Below the pieces are notes generated by a model. The model worked only from the letters and a program-made list of their open reading frames with translations. It did no database searches and was not told the DNA's origin. Positions 1 to 11,875 of a DNA stretch of 64,000 nt are shown piece after piece. The stretch spans positions 19,028,017-19,092,016 of the forward strand of contig NC_065919.1 in assembly GCF_024586455.1 (NCBI RefSeq), given 5' to 3'. Within the stretch, counting starts at the first letter, position 1, and the number at the start of each line of letters is the position of its first letter. The translations under genes and the position numbers were made by a program. The stretch is from Bactrocera neohumeralis. Taxonomy: Eukaryota > Arthropoda > Insecta > Diptera > Tephritidae.

Positions 1-849
1 TATGGTGGGGAAGTGTGTACCGTCGCTGTTGCCTCAGGATGTGTGCAGCTGTGTTGCGGCTGATAAAATATTCTGTTTGAGTGCGAATGTTTTAATGACG
101 CAAGAATTAAGTTTTCGAGCAATTAAAGCCGCAAGAATTGCATAATATTAAATTAAAACAATTTTTAGGTCAACATACCAAGGCGCGCACACACATATAC
201 ATACCAAGCATATATATGTATACAAATGAAGACACATGTTAGAGCTGTATTTCCACTGTGGACTCACACACAACGGTATTCTTGTAGCTTTGCCGAGCAT
301 CGCCCAAGGACATTCGGTTGTTGGCTTGCAGTTCTCCACCTAAACTAAGGTGAATAAACGGAGTTCAGTGATGTGTACTAACGTGTCTGGAAATTAGTGG
401 TGCCCAGTGATGCGCATATACAGTTATAACATGAAATTATAACATAAAATTAGATTCAGCCAAGTATGTCATAAATTACAGATTAGTTTACTTTTATAGT
501 TCCATTGAGAGGTTAGCATATCATTTTCGAAATCAGCAGCGAGATCTGAGAAGAAGTATCTCTTAGTTTACTTGGATTTTTGTAAATTTTTTAGTGCTTC
601 AACTTATTTGATGCTAATGGAGCACTTGACTCTATATGCTGCAATATATTCGAAAGCTGTTTAGATTCCTCAGAAGAATTTTATGAGAAGTTTTCTTCGA
701 AGACTTGTGTCTATATATTTATTTGGAATCTATATGTAAAGTTTTTTTCGAAGACCTGTGTTTATATACTCTTACTTCAAAATTTTTCGAATCGTAGTTC
801 TCATAGAAGACCCAACTCTGACCTACATGTTCTGGAATCTATATGAAAA
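1..849. other. Upstream DNA, no gene recognised
   Basis: AT-rich sequence without a supported reading frame. Around 683-870 a unit of about 54 bp (containing TTCGAAGAC and TGTNTATAT) occurs twice with a third weak partial copy. This could be intergenic or a 5' intron of the ABC gene, whose first exon is missing. Confidence 0.4.
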
Positions 850-1620
850 GTTATTTTAGAAGAAGTAGTTCCTATATACACAATATTTTATTGTATTTTT
901 CTGCGCTACTGTTGGGATCCAGGGCCTCCTAACCACCGTATTTAATCGGTTGAATTGATATAACTCGTCATCAAGGGTGATGTGGTGTTTCCATCCGGCG
1001 TCCTCAACGCTGCTCTCGACTACCCTCCACGCCAATGTGCTTATGCCCTCGTTTTGGTTTTTAGTCAAACCAATCGCAAAATCAATCATATCGTTTGGTT
1101 GCGCTCCAGGGAAGAAATATCGCCATGTTATGCAAGGGCGGCATCTCTTCACCCCTCTTCGCGCATATGTCTGGGCCTTGCCAACTCTCCAGCTTCGGAA
1201 CGATCTCCGCTAACCAGGTGACCGTCTTCTCGTCCTGACAGTCGACTTGGAACATACCTGACCTAAAATAGACTTCATGGAATGAACCGGTGTGTTCTCT
1301 GAAAATCTCATCTGAGATGAATTATTGAGGCCCTGTTGGCTCTTCAGAACCCAAGACCTCCGCCGGGTAGTTGTGGGGCAGCTCCGCTATACGAATGCTT
1401 TTTAAGGCCTCCGAGTATTTGCGTTAATCTGATACCACCAGAGTGGGATTTGGGGCGGAACGTTGTCTTCCGAGCGCCTGCTGCTGGTTCCCCTTTAGCC
1501 TCTTGGAACTCGAAGGTTCCTGTGGCGTTATCTGCCAGCTCTTCCGCCTCGCGGTCTGCTTCGCTGTCTCCAATCGCTACAAATAGAGGATATGTGACTT
1601 TATTTTGACCAACTGAGTTT
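850..1620 (-). pseudogene. Decayed gag-like (DUF4780) retroelement ORF
   Basis: On the minus strand, two frames together resemble the DUF4780 domain of insect gag-like proteins. One frame (about 1110-1250) reads FQVDCQDEKTVTWLAEIVPK and LESWQGPDICAKRGEE; after a frame change near 1075-1110 the sequence NQNEGISTLAWRVVESS and EDAGWKHHITLDDELYQF follows (ORF 856-1152). The part further upstream on this strand (1330-1608) encodes an acidic and then glycine/proline-rich stretch with a stop. A related copy on the + strand at 52456-52716 shares NQNEGI and EDAGW. It is probably a fragment of ORF1 of a non-LTR element or of a domesticated relative. Frameshifts make function unlikely. Confidence 0.6.
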
Positions 1621-4600
1621 TGAGTTCCAGGATATGCGCTGAATAACCTCCAAATACTAAGAACTCAAAAATGTAAAACCAGTTGCTATATTTTAATGTG
1701 GTTCTTCATGATTTGTTGTTTAAAAAAAGCACAAAGCCTCCACTTCTCAGAAATTCTGATAATCAGCTAATTCATTGGAAAAATTACCAACATGCCCAAC
1801 TAAATAGTTTCTGACAAGAAATTTCACACCTTTCCTTATCTTGACACGTTAACAAATCTTAAAGAATAGCAAAAAAAAACAACACAAGTAACTCGTCCAT
1901 TTTCTAAAAAGGAAATTTAACATTCTCCGCATTAGAAGAGCGCTGCAGGAGCAAACGAGTTGATTGAATGTGTGGCTGAACGGCAGGAAGATGGACACTC
2001 AACTGCTTGATGAGTTCACTGCGATTGTAGTCAGCCGTCATGGCCAAACGATTGAGGTGAGATATGCACATGTGCATATGTCCAAGTATGTAGGAGACAC
2101 CACCAAATGCCGAGCCCGCTTGACTGAGCCTGCTGCTGATGTGAGCATTCTGATTGCCTGACCCAAGGAATTACAACATGCAAAAAGACACGAGGAACCC
2201 TTTTGTGCCAATGAAAATAGCAAAATTCTTTTGGCTGCCGCTGCTGCTGCTTCTTCTTCTCTTCTTCTTCTGGTATGTCACATGCCAGCACTTGCGAACC
2301 TTGACGCAGCTACAGTTGCCAATTGTGTAGCGGCCAGCTGAGCAGTGTAGTCCTTGTGTAAAGGGAAAAGTTAGACAAGTTTGTGGTTACCCAAACTTGA
2401 AGAGTAGAGCACGCCACATGCCGGATGGACCGAGCATTGAGCTGGACATACATACATGTAGCCATATTTTTAAGTAGAGAGCATTAGGAGCGCTGGGATA
2501 AGTCCGTAACTTGGCGAGTAGTTGAAGTAGGTATACATTTTATACTAAAAACGGTCATCGAATTCTGAGATAAAGTCTTCATTCAATTAAAATATCTCAT
2601 CATTGAGTTATTTAGGTTTCGGAGTGACAACGCAACCTTATCAAGACTAAATTCAACTGGAAGAAGTCCTGTGCATTGTTTGTACCTTGAACACAGATTT
2701 TTGGATTCACGAAAGATCTTTTATAACGAAGCCAGAGTAAAACCCGACTGGGTTGTTACAACGGAATCATCATCTACTCTACTTTCTAATACATCCTTAT
2801 TTAACCAACAATTGCGCAACAAGAACCGGATCCGGATCATGTCGTAACTGTTTTGAGCTTACGAAATGCTTAAAAAAATTGCACTTAATCCGGACCAAAA
2901 TAATCTTTGAAACCAATTATTACTTCATGATGACTTCCAGTGTGCAGTTTTATTCCCCGCTATTTTAGTAGCTCACTTTGTGTTTTAAAAAAGAGTCCCG
3001 ACATATCTGAAGAGTAACTGGTAGATCGGTGTCAATTCTCGAACTTTCTCCTACATATATAGACAGCTGTTTTCGGCTAGGCGTTCCTTAGCAAATCGAT
3101 GAAATTCAACTGTTATTCTGCTTTCTAAATATTTACAAAATTTTTTCGGCCATTGAACGCTGATCACGGATTGTGCCAGTCCAACATATTTACCAACCCT
3201 CGTTGATACGGATCCGGTTGCTCACTTCACTGCCAAACCTTGTCTTACGACTATATCTGACTATTCAAGCTGCCACATGTAAGCACTGACCCGAACGACC
3301 CACCAAGATAGTCACAGCCACGTATGCGAAATAACTGAGAATGCCACACAAAAAGTACCGCTGCATTTGTAGTTACATATAGAGCCTTGGGTGAGCTGTA
3401 TAAGTTGCTATGGTCGAACTGTGGTTGCTGCAAGGTTTTTTATTGTCCACTTTTGGCTCGTCCGTTGGCATAACATTGTTGCATGCACGTGTGACATAAA
3501 CAATGCATGAATAGTGCGGAAGCAAGGAAATGACTGTCTGTCCGTTTGGGCAGCTATACGCTTGAAGATCTCGCCGTACCACTACAGCCAGTGTTCGAAA
3601 CACTCCAACACAATATCTGTCTGTCTGGCAGCATTCTTGCGCGCCAATGAATGAGCATGTCAATGGCGTTGAGCAGTGCTATGCGGCTGATGACTGCATA
3701 CTCATTCATTAAGTTTGTTAATTCGAATATTAAGCTATTCATCTGTACCGTTAAACATTCATTTGCTCATTGTCCGTTTGTGCTTAGCACCGATCCGTAC
3801 GGTATGGTATTGTGTTCACAGTTCTAGCTAAGCTTTTTAAGCTCTTTAGGTAGCAGCTTGTTGCATGTACTCATGTGATGATTTTCCTGCAGTCAGATCT
3901 TCCCGCATACATACTTCTTTTACTCTTTTGCTTCCAATTTCATTCGCTCCCTTTTCGTCTTCCTGCCGCTCATAGCATGCTACAATCACTTAAGCGGATT
4001 TGTAAAAGTTGGCATTAATTTCCGTTTGGAACGGCATTCAATGCTTTGGCTAGAAGCATTCCGCACCCCCTTCGGTGTATATGCCGCTCACAGACTGACC
4101 GGAAATTTCAATACTCGAACCATGAAGAGACATAACCAATTCCAAGAAAACTGCATAGTTTGATGACTATATCCATTTGTTAGTGTGACTGATGGTCATT
4201 GGGTTATGCTGGCGGGTGGTTTTTGGTAGGCGAAACCAGTAAACAAAGGTCAGTATCTGCATGGAAAATAGTCTGCTTGTAAGTAATTAGTAGTTTCTAA
4301 CCGCAAATGTAGAGTCAACTGTAGCAACTCTTTGTGACGTGCAACTTCGATTTTGAAATTGAAAGCACACTAAGGATATGAGTTTTCTTTCGTGGATTCT
4401 AATATTGTTAATGCTTCAATTCTTACTGATTTTTAGCTCAAATAGTGCAGTTTATTGACTGGAGTTCAGTTATTTGTCCCAAAAAGGGGTATCCTCGTAA
4501 ACTTTTAATTTCTCTTATAGAAAGCTATAATAAACAAAGAGAAAGCGGTAGATCCTGATTAGTGCAGTTCATACAGTAAACCAGAGGTGGATGCTTTTTC

Positions 4601-5399
4601 TAGAGATTTTTAAGTAAGATTTGAAATAACAAATATTCTGAGGAACTTCAAGCGTTGTTTTCGGTTAGTTTCACACAGAAGGCTAGCTTAAAGCTCAATC
4701 CAGATATTCTCGGTAAGTCATTAATTAATTTTTCAGCTACTTCTTTATGAGTATCATGTTCCAGTAAACCATTTCCAAAGTAACTAGGTGGTAAGTGTGA
4801 CGAAATCTCTTTAAAAAATACAATTTGTCGACTGAAAAATACTATGTGCTGTCGTTGTAATGAAGTTTTGTTAAGATCATAGCAAAATTATGTATTTTTT
4901 CTTCGAAAAACTAAGAAACAAATTGAAGTCTCGATAATTCCACTTGTGATTCAATATTTATTGGATATCTAGTTAAGCTCAGGAATTGTGGAGAAAAGCT
5001 TTTCCAAGAAAATACTGCTACACTATATGGTATGCCGAGCCTTATCCATTTTGTAACGCTGTTCCAACACCGAATATTTTAAGTCTGTATGAGCAGAACT
5101 GAACATTATGAGATGGTTCTTCAAGGTCTTCAAAGTAGAAGCAGAATAAACTTTGCTTCTTTGTTGGTTTCTTAATATTCAATAAGGAATTCGCACATAC
5201 AAGCATCCTAAGAGCCATTGTATTACGATTTTTTAATAACATTTCGTGGATATTATCATTCCCTCTTTCTCACTCTTGTCTGACCGTTTAATTTTTGGAA
5301 GTTACTGGCTGAACTTGGAATAATTTGTTACCGTTTGTGTTGCAAGGCTTACGTTAAATCATTACAAAGGAACTTACTAAATAATGGCATCAGCTTAAG
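1621..5399. other. Non-genic stretch, 1.6-5.4 kb
   Basis: No gene is supported. There is a short open segment at 1992-2056 on the + strand that starts with ATG and ends at a GTGAGA donor-like site, and a GCT/TTC triplet run at 2233-2271. The remainder is AT-rich single-copy-looking DNA. Confidence 0.4.
2233..2271. repeat. GCT/TTC trinucleotide microsatellite
   Basis: A run of GCTGCTGCTGC passes into TTCTTCTTCT and CTTCTTCTTC. On the minus strand it gives the Lys/Glu/Gln-rich start of a spurious reading frame. Confidence 0.8.
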
Positions 5400-5790
5400 A
5401 CCTCAGAAAATGCGACAAACAAATATCCAACATTTTTTCAGTGGCCAACAGTTGAGACTGTGGGAGATATCTAGATATTTGTTAGGTATTTAAAGAGAAT
5501 GTATAAAGCAGGGCACCAGGGAAACAAGGAAGCATTTCTTGTGCACTTATCCCAAATTGGCAAGACTACGCTGTTAGCATCTGGGGTCCCCTCGTAATGA
5601 TACACTGTAGGAAATATCGATAGTGAGACTGCAGAGTCCGTTAAATTCGCGTCAAGCGCAGCCGTCCTAAAGGATGACTACTCCTCTTGGATCTGGAAAC
5701 TGAATTCCATTTGATATCGCTAAGGACCAAACTGGTCTATGCGTGACTTATTGGCCTACCAGATTAATCTAACCTAACCTAACCTAAAGG
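5400..5790 (+). mobile_element. LINE family A, 3' end (C-terminal ORF2 relic and 3' UTR)
   Basis: A degenerate C-terminal segment reads GTRETRKHFLC and a cysteine/leucine-rich CTYPKLARLRC part, then a 3' UTR with GCATCTGGGGTCCC, TATCGATAGTGAG and CTGGTCTATGCG. The element ends with three CCTAA units at about 5768-5787. The same 3' UTR occurs at 12950-13140, 43083-43240, 54710-54920 and 63140-63205. It is 5' truncated, as is usual for LINE copies. Several stops mark it as dead. Confidence 0.7.
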
Positions 5791-6619
5791 TTGTACCTAT
5801 AAGCGAATTGTATTCATATGGTTGATGCGTTTTCTCGTAATTCGACGCGGCAAGTTTTGCCAAACTCTTTAAATCAAAAGCTCTTGCATAGGATTTTGAA
5901 GTTGAAAACGTTTGCTCTCATGGCAAAACCAGACAATTTGTGGTAACTAGTCAGTTATGAGAGACTTGGTGCTTAATACATCACAGCAGACATTTAAGGT
6001 AATAAGAGAATTTATGAAGAGAATGAAGGGATAAATTAGAGACACAATCTTTGGATATTAGATAAAGATCTAATTCATAATCGGTTACCTTATGCAAGGG
6101 TTTATTTGGTTGGTTTGTGTACAAAATCCTCCCAATACTTTTAAAAATGTTTGTAAGTATAGACAAGTATGAAAATATATTTATCTAGTATTTTAATACA
6201 AATTACAATTATCGCCTTCAAAATACGATCCTGAGACAATACGAGCATTTAAATGCTTCAAATAATATTCCATTTAATGAACTTGTTACAAGCCTTGGCT
6301 GGGTTGGTCCAATACATTGAACGTATTTCAGCAGACATTTTAGATTGTTGGAATAAGAGAATTTTTTGCGAAGAGAAAATATTCAAGGGTTTCATAAATT
6401 AGAACATATGTTTTCAACTTTTTGGATATTAGATAAAGATCATAAAGTGCTCGTGGTAAATTAGACTATCTTATTCAAGGTTTTATTTGGTAAGGGTGGT
6501 TTTCAAAGCACAAAATTTGCGTTTTCTTTATAGTAAAAATTGGCCCAAACTTTTCGCGGCAACGTTGCCATTAAGGGTATCAAACTCATCCCATTTGCGA
6601 CCTGGACACCATTGCATTA
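5791..6619. other. AT-rich spacer between two LINE ends
   Basis: No reading frame or recognisable element. Two similar stretches around 6055-6115 and 6425-6495 (both with GGATATTAGATAAAGATC and TATTTGGT) suggest an old local duplication with a period of about 370 bp. Confidence 0.45.
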
Positions 6620-7082
6620 CTAATTGCATAGACTAATAATTAAGTCCTTTGTGATGCCATTGAAAAAGAACTCCCGTGTTCGGTCTAGGAGATTGGCGAA
6701 GCGCTTTGTAGCCAACACATAGTTACACAGAGGCTTAACTTCAACACCCGCCAGTTTGGTGGGATGTCCAAAGGTATGCGCCCCCAAGTGTCTAAGTCTT
6801 GACCCCCCAAACGCGGGACAGTCAAGCAGGAAGTGCTGGCTTGTTTCTACCGCATCCTCTTCCAAACAGCTTCTACAGTCAGCACCCGGTAAGATACCCA
6901 TTCTTATCTCATGTAAGCCAGTAGGACAGTGGCCTGTTAAGAGTCCCACTAATAATGAGAGGTTAGCCTTACTGAGCACTAAGAGATCATTAGATCTCCT
7001 GCGATCTATCCTGGGCCAGAAGGCTTTTGCAAGCGCACAAGTACCGATGCTGGCCCAGCATTGGATTAGCATCCAAATTTAG
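6620..7082 (-). pseudogene. Non-LTR retrotransposon ORF2 C-terminus (fragment)
   Basis: A 150-residue open frame on the minus strand carries the typical tail found after the RNase H domain of insect LINEs: LLTGHCPTGLHEIRMGILPG, then a C-x2-C...H...C zinc-finger-like motif (CRSCLEEDAVETSQHFLLDC), PAFGGSRLRHLG and a terminal LLDRTREFFFNGITKDL. The frame is intact over this length, suggesting a fairly young insertion. The RT and RNase H parts are absent: the copy is truncated at about 7082, where a satellite starts. A related tail, badly decayed, is at 38400-38570. Confidence 0.75.
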
Positions 7083-7099
7083 ATTAGATACCCATATTA

Positions 7100-8075
7100 A
7101 CATATTAAAATTTTATAATGGTGGCAACCTTCTAAACTTTTGATATCATAATATTAAATAATTCTCAAATTCGAAATAAAATTCGAAAACAGATGGCAAC
7201 CTTTTAAACTTATTGATATTATTTTGTATTTTTTCATTTTTGAAATAAATTTGATGAAAGATGGCAACCTTATAAATTTATTATATTATTATATTAAATG
7301 TTTCTCATTTTTTAAATAAAATTTGAAGAAAGGTGACAATCTTCTTAATTTAATTTTTTAAATAAAATGTTTCTAATATTTTATATAAAATTTTAAAATA
7401 TTAAAAGACGGCAACCTTCTAATTTTATGATTTCATAATATGAAAACGGTGACAACATTCTAAACTTGTGATAATATTATATTCAATGTTTCTCATTTCT
7501 TGAAATAAAAATTTAAAAAAGGTGGCAACCTTCTAAATATATGATATCATAATATTAAATTTTTCTCAATTTTGAAATAAAATTTGAAAAAGGGTGGTAG
7601 CTTTCTAAAGTTAATAAATAAAATTCGACGAAAGGTGGCAACCTTCTAAATTTATGGTCATATTATATCAAATCTTTCTTATTTTTTATACAAAATTAAA
7701 AAAAAAGTGGTAGCTTTCTAAATTTATTAAATAAAATTTGAAGAAAGGTGGCAACTTTCTAAATTTATAAGAATATTTTTTCAAATATTATATTATTTAT
7801 AATATTAAATTTTTCTCCTTTTTAGAAATAAAATTTTAAAACAGGTGGTAACCTTCTAATCTTATGATAATATTATTTCAAATTTTTCTCAAATAAAATT
7901 TAAGGAAAGTTGGCAACTTTATAAATTTATGATCATCGTGTATCAAATTTTTTAATATTTTGTAATGAAATTTGAAAAACTGTGGCAGCATTCTAAGTTT
8001 ATGATAATATTAAAATCAATTTTTCCCATTTTGGAAATAAAATTTGCAAAAGGTGGCCATATTCTAAACTTCACT
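7100..8075 (+). repeat. GGTGGCAAC-anchored satellite, about 15 units of mainly 72 bp
   Basis: The anchor GGTGGCAACCTTCTAAA or close variants recurs at about 7120, 7192, 7260, 7332, 7407, 7448, 7521, 7593, 7634, 7706, 7746, 7844, 7909, 7980 and 8052. The usual spacing is 68-75 bp, with some 40-bp short units. Between anchors lies AT-rich sequence with TTCTCATTTTTGAAATAAA. The array begins next to the LINE relic ending at 7082. A second array with the reverse-complement anchor is at 45120-46880. Confidence 0.85.
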
Positions 8076-9554
8076 ATAACCAAATTTTTTTTTCGCATAA
8101 CCTCAAAATTAATACCTATTATTTTACACCCACTGGGTATTGAACTAGTGCCGGCGTGCACACTACTAGAAACGAATAATTTGCAATGCGGCAAAAATAT
8201 TTACGTAATTCGACAGCTGTGGAGAGTCTATTGAATTGCGGATTTGCACCACCGTCGCCCCCTGTGTCCGCTAAGACCCTTCCGTTTGAAAATTTTTACA
8301 ATTCATTGCATTAGACTAGCTTGAAGGGCAACTAGCTGGAGGCCAACAGTCCAGATAGTTTACAAAAGTGTTGGCACAGTTGGCGAGTGGCAAGTAAGAC
8401 AAGAAGTATAAGTGGCAAGTGGCATGTGGCAGGTGGCATGTGGCAACTGGGTACTATGTAAGCGTTCGCCCAGTAACTGGCCAAATTACACCTGTTCAAT
8501 GTGTAGCACTGCGTTACTAATTGACATGTCTGCGAACAAAGGAACGTACAGATCTATAATTACTCATACATACATACATGCTTACATACAAACGTACATG
8601 TACCTAAATACATCCATATATATCTACAAATGCCGGAACAATTGGTTAATAGAAAACTTGCCATGGAGCTTTCTTTAGAGGCGCGAGTGCTGAGGTGGTG
8701 TAGGAGATAGAGAGCGAGGGAGAGAGAGTGCAAGGTGTGTGGCTGGTGAATTATGACGCGCTGTGAGTTTATGCTGAGATTGTGAAATATTTATGGACAT
8801 TTTCGAGTGCACAAATACTTGTTGTACACCAAGTATAATTGCCCGCCCATGGAACCCACAGATTAATTATTAAGTTGCGGCGAAAGTGTAAGTAAATCGA
8901 TGAGCATGAAGTTCGATATCGAAGATTTGAGTATGAGAAGCGGCATTGTTCGTCGCCGCTGTGTTTGTGTGTGTGTGTGTGTGTGATTTCACTTAAGTAC
9001 ACAGTAAGTGCTTAAGTGCATACAGAAGTGCTGCAGTCGAATTTTCTCTTTAATTTAACTCAATCGCTGGCGTGTAATTGGATTTGAACTTTGAACTGTA
9101 TATTTACAAAGCCGCTTACAAGCTTAAGTGCGTGTGTATTGCTACCTGTAATAAAAGTATTTTATTGACACGAGTGTGGTTCGATAAGACGTTAAGTGTT
9201 GGAGTAAAAACATTCGATGCGGAAAAATTATTTCTGCTGTTAGTTGCAGCAAAGCTTTAGAGGATAGGTCAAATCTGAACGGTTCTGCTCTGAATAATCA
9301 AAAATGGAACTTGTACTGGCATCTCGACATTTACAAAAATATTGAACTTTCTATCCAACATTACATATAATACATATGTATGTTAGAGTCAGACATGGAG
9401 TTCTCCTGTGTGGACTTATGATATTCATAGTACCGAAAATCGTACAATCTGCCTCCACAAATCATTTCGTTGGTGGATAATGGCCATTGCTCTTGCTCTC
9501 AGAATTTTTACACAGCCTTTAAAAAGTAATATAATAGTTCTAGATCTTTTCTGT
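8076..9554. other. Non-genic stretch with GT microsatellite
   Basis: No supported gene. A purine-rich GAGAGAGCGAGGGAGAGAGA tract is near 8706-8730, a GT dinucleotide run at 8960-8986 and several CATA repeats at 8570-8620. Reading frames here have low-complexity composition. Confidence 0.4.
8960..8986. repeat. GT dinucleotide microsatellite
   Basis: GTGTTTGTGT followed by an uninterrupted GT run. Confidence 0.85.
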
Positions 9555-9830
9555 TAATCTAGAGTCCGTGGAACCTTTCTTCGTTCGATTTAACTCGATT
9601 TAACTTCGAAAATTATCTTGTTGGTGCGTGTTGACTATGTCAGATCGATCTAGACTGCGTAGAACCGTTTTTTGTTGGATGGAACTTCGAAAATTATCTT
9701 GTTGGTGCGTGCTGACTATGTCAGACCGAACTAAAGTCCGTGAAACCGAATCAGACTGATTTAGAGTCCGTTCTTTCTTAGATAGAACTTCGGAAATTAT
9801 CTTGTTGGCGGCTGCTAACTATAAAAGTTC
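9555..9830. repeat. Short tandem array, three to four units of 70-90 bp
   Basis: Units start near 9556, 9647, 9728 and 9758. Each has TCTAGAGTCCGTGGAACC-like sequence, then AACTTCGAAAATTATCTTG, TTGGTGCGTG and GACTATGTCAGA. The third is cut short. No coding content. Confidence 0.75.
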
Positions 9831-11715
9831 CAGCTAATTTTTTTTAATTTAATGTAATTTTTGCTCATGGAACTAATTATCGTTTTATCAATCTCGCACC
9901 GGAGTTTTCATATGCTAGTCTATTCTAATCGAATTTTGATCCACCCAAAAATTGGCCCTTCCTGCTACTCGAAGATTTTTCACGCGGTCTTTAAAAAGTA
10001 ATATGGTACAAGTACCGCATACCCTCAGCCGCGATACTTGCTTTTTGGGTTCTTTTAACTTGGTTCGACCTGGTGTATGTTGAACTCTTCCTTGTTAAAG
10101 AACTGTGGAAATTATTATATTATCTCCGGAAATTACGTCAGTTGTGTCCGCGTTACCGGCTAAGGACCTTCTGTCATTTAAACCACATGCGAAGACCTTG
10201 CTTCCCAAAAAGTCTTCATGAGACCACAGGATGCTTTATTTTACAATCTTTTAATTAGCCTCTTGCAAAGAGCTGAGATAAAATCCTATTTGAGAGCGTT
10301 GATTTCATCGTGTAATATATTTCTATGGGAGCAGGAGATAAGCATGATCGGCATGATTTGAAAGTGAATCGTTTGATTACAGGTACTGCAGCATAGCTAT
10401 AGTGAACAATCCGTTTGGTACTGAGCTGCAGAGTCTATTAATGGATACCAGAGCTCTCAATACTCACGTTATCTAAGGACTTATGAAAATCGCGGACTGG
10501 CGACAAGGCTGAAGCTAGAAATCTTTCTTTTATAGTCGCTCTGATTTTTTAGCCTGTTACTGCCTGAAAAATTGTGTTTAAGGAAGCCGTGAGCTGAGAT
10601 TGGTTGTCGAGTATCCATATTTGCAAACGAGTTGAGAGAGATTTTTTGAAAATCCTGTAATTATGTTTAAGTTCAGATTTACTGCACATTTGTTGCGCTC
10701 TCGAGTCAGTAAACAAAGAAATTTATCTTTTACAGCAGCACTTTGGAGTTCTTGAGTACCTATTGTCAGTTGAACTGTAGCCATAACACTTATTTGGAAG
10801 AATTGATATCAGTAGAATTCACCAAAATACAGGCACAGCTTCGAATCAGAAACAGACACACCACCAGCTTTTTGCAGAATGAAAAATTGGTGAAAATCCA
10901 CATAAAATGTAGGTACCAAGACCGACAATGAGTGCGAGACCGAGTCCGATTTTTCTCTCTCATATTGTCAATATCCAAGAAAAATTGCATGAGATGCCTA
11001 ACACAGCTATTAGGGGTGCATAATTGAGAGCACAACCTCTGTACAACCCTGTGGTAAAGAATTCGAAACATCTTCTCTCCTCGCTCTTAACTGAACTTTG
11101 TACAATTCCGCATATTATTAGATATTTTAATAGTTACGCTATTTTTAGCGTGCTTATCATGTCTATGCATACAAATGAGTAAACACAGTTGACTCACTTA
11201 AGCAGCCGAACCGTTTAATAGTCTCGAAATACCGTATTTTTAGACGGAATTTTTTCCAAAGGGATTTCACTGTATTTATCGACACACTTGAGCATTTAAC
11301 TTCACTCGCAACACTAATTACTCAGTTGTTCATTTCACTGGTCTTCGCTCAATTGCTCATTTCGCTGGCTCATGATGCTCTCCACTCCTCAACAGGAATG
11401 TGTTATAATTAAACGTATAAGTAATGAAAGTTTAGTTGAGCTGCTAAGTAACAAGTGTGTAATTAAAAGTTTAATTTATTTGCCATCATGTGTTTGTCGA
11501 TCGCCAGTGTATGAGAGTTGTGTGTGTGAATGCTGAGAAAAGCAATAAATTAAATGAGAATAAAGAATAAGCGCATTTAGGGAAGGTATTTGTGCTCTTC
11601 CCGTTTCCACAGACTTGAAAATGTTTCAAGGACTCATATGAAATATAAGCTTTATAAATGTTTACATATGTCCGAACCTTAAATTGTTTATATTAACTCT
11701 TTATTTCTCTTGCAG
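9831..11715. other. Non-genic sequence upstream of the first visible ABC exon
   Basis: I looked here for the missing upstream exon, which should end with two bases of a codon before GT and encode a V-x-V...Y-type beta strand and a conserved turn. None was found. The last 30 bases form the acceptor region of the exon at 11716 (TTATTTCTCTTGCAG). Confidence 0.45.
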
Positions 11716-11875
11716 TTATGGCCTCTTGGGCGCTTCAGGTTGCGGTAAGACAACACTACTTTCTTGCATCGTGGGCAGGCGTCGCTTGAACTCCGGTGAA
11801 ATATGGGTGCTTGGTGGACGTCCAGGGTCCAGAGGTTCGGGTGTGCCCGGTCCACGTATTGGTTACATGCCTCAG
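11716..11875 (+). CDS. ABC transporter exon with Walker A and Q-loop
   Basis: The acceptor is TTGCAG at 11710-11715 and the donor is CAG|GTGAG at 11875/11876. The first base finishes a split codon, then 53 full codons follow. Walker A (GASGCGKT) is at 11729-11752 and the invariant Q-loop glutamine is the last codon of the exon, so the intron falls exactly after it. No start codon belongs here: the preceding beta strands and A-loop of the ATPase domain must come from an exon further 5'. Confidence 0.96.

Noticed and set aside
5768..5787. Telomeric TTAGG array
   Set aside because: Only three units at the end of a LINE 3' UTR, repeated at other LINE copies; it is the element's tail and not a chromosome end.
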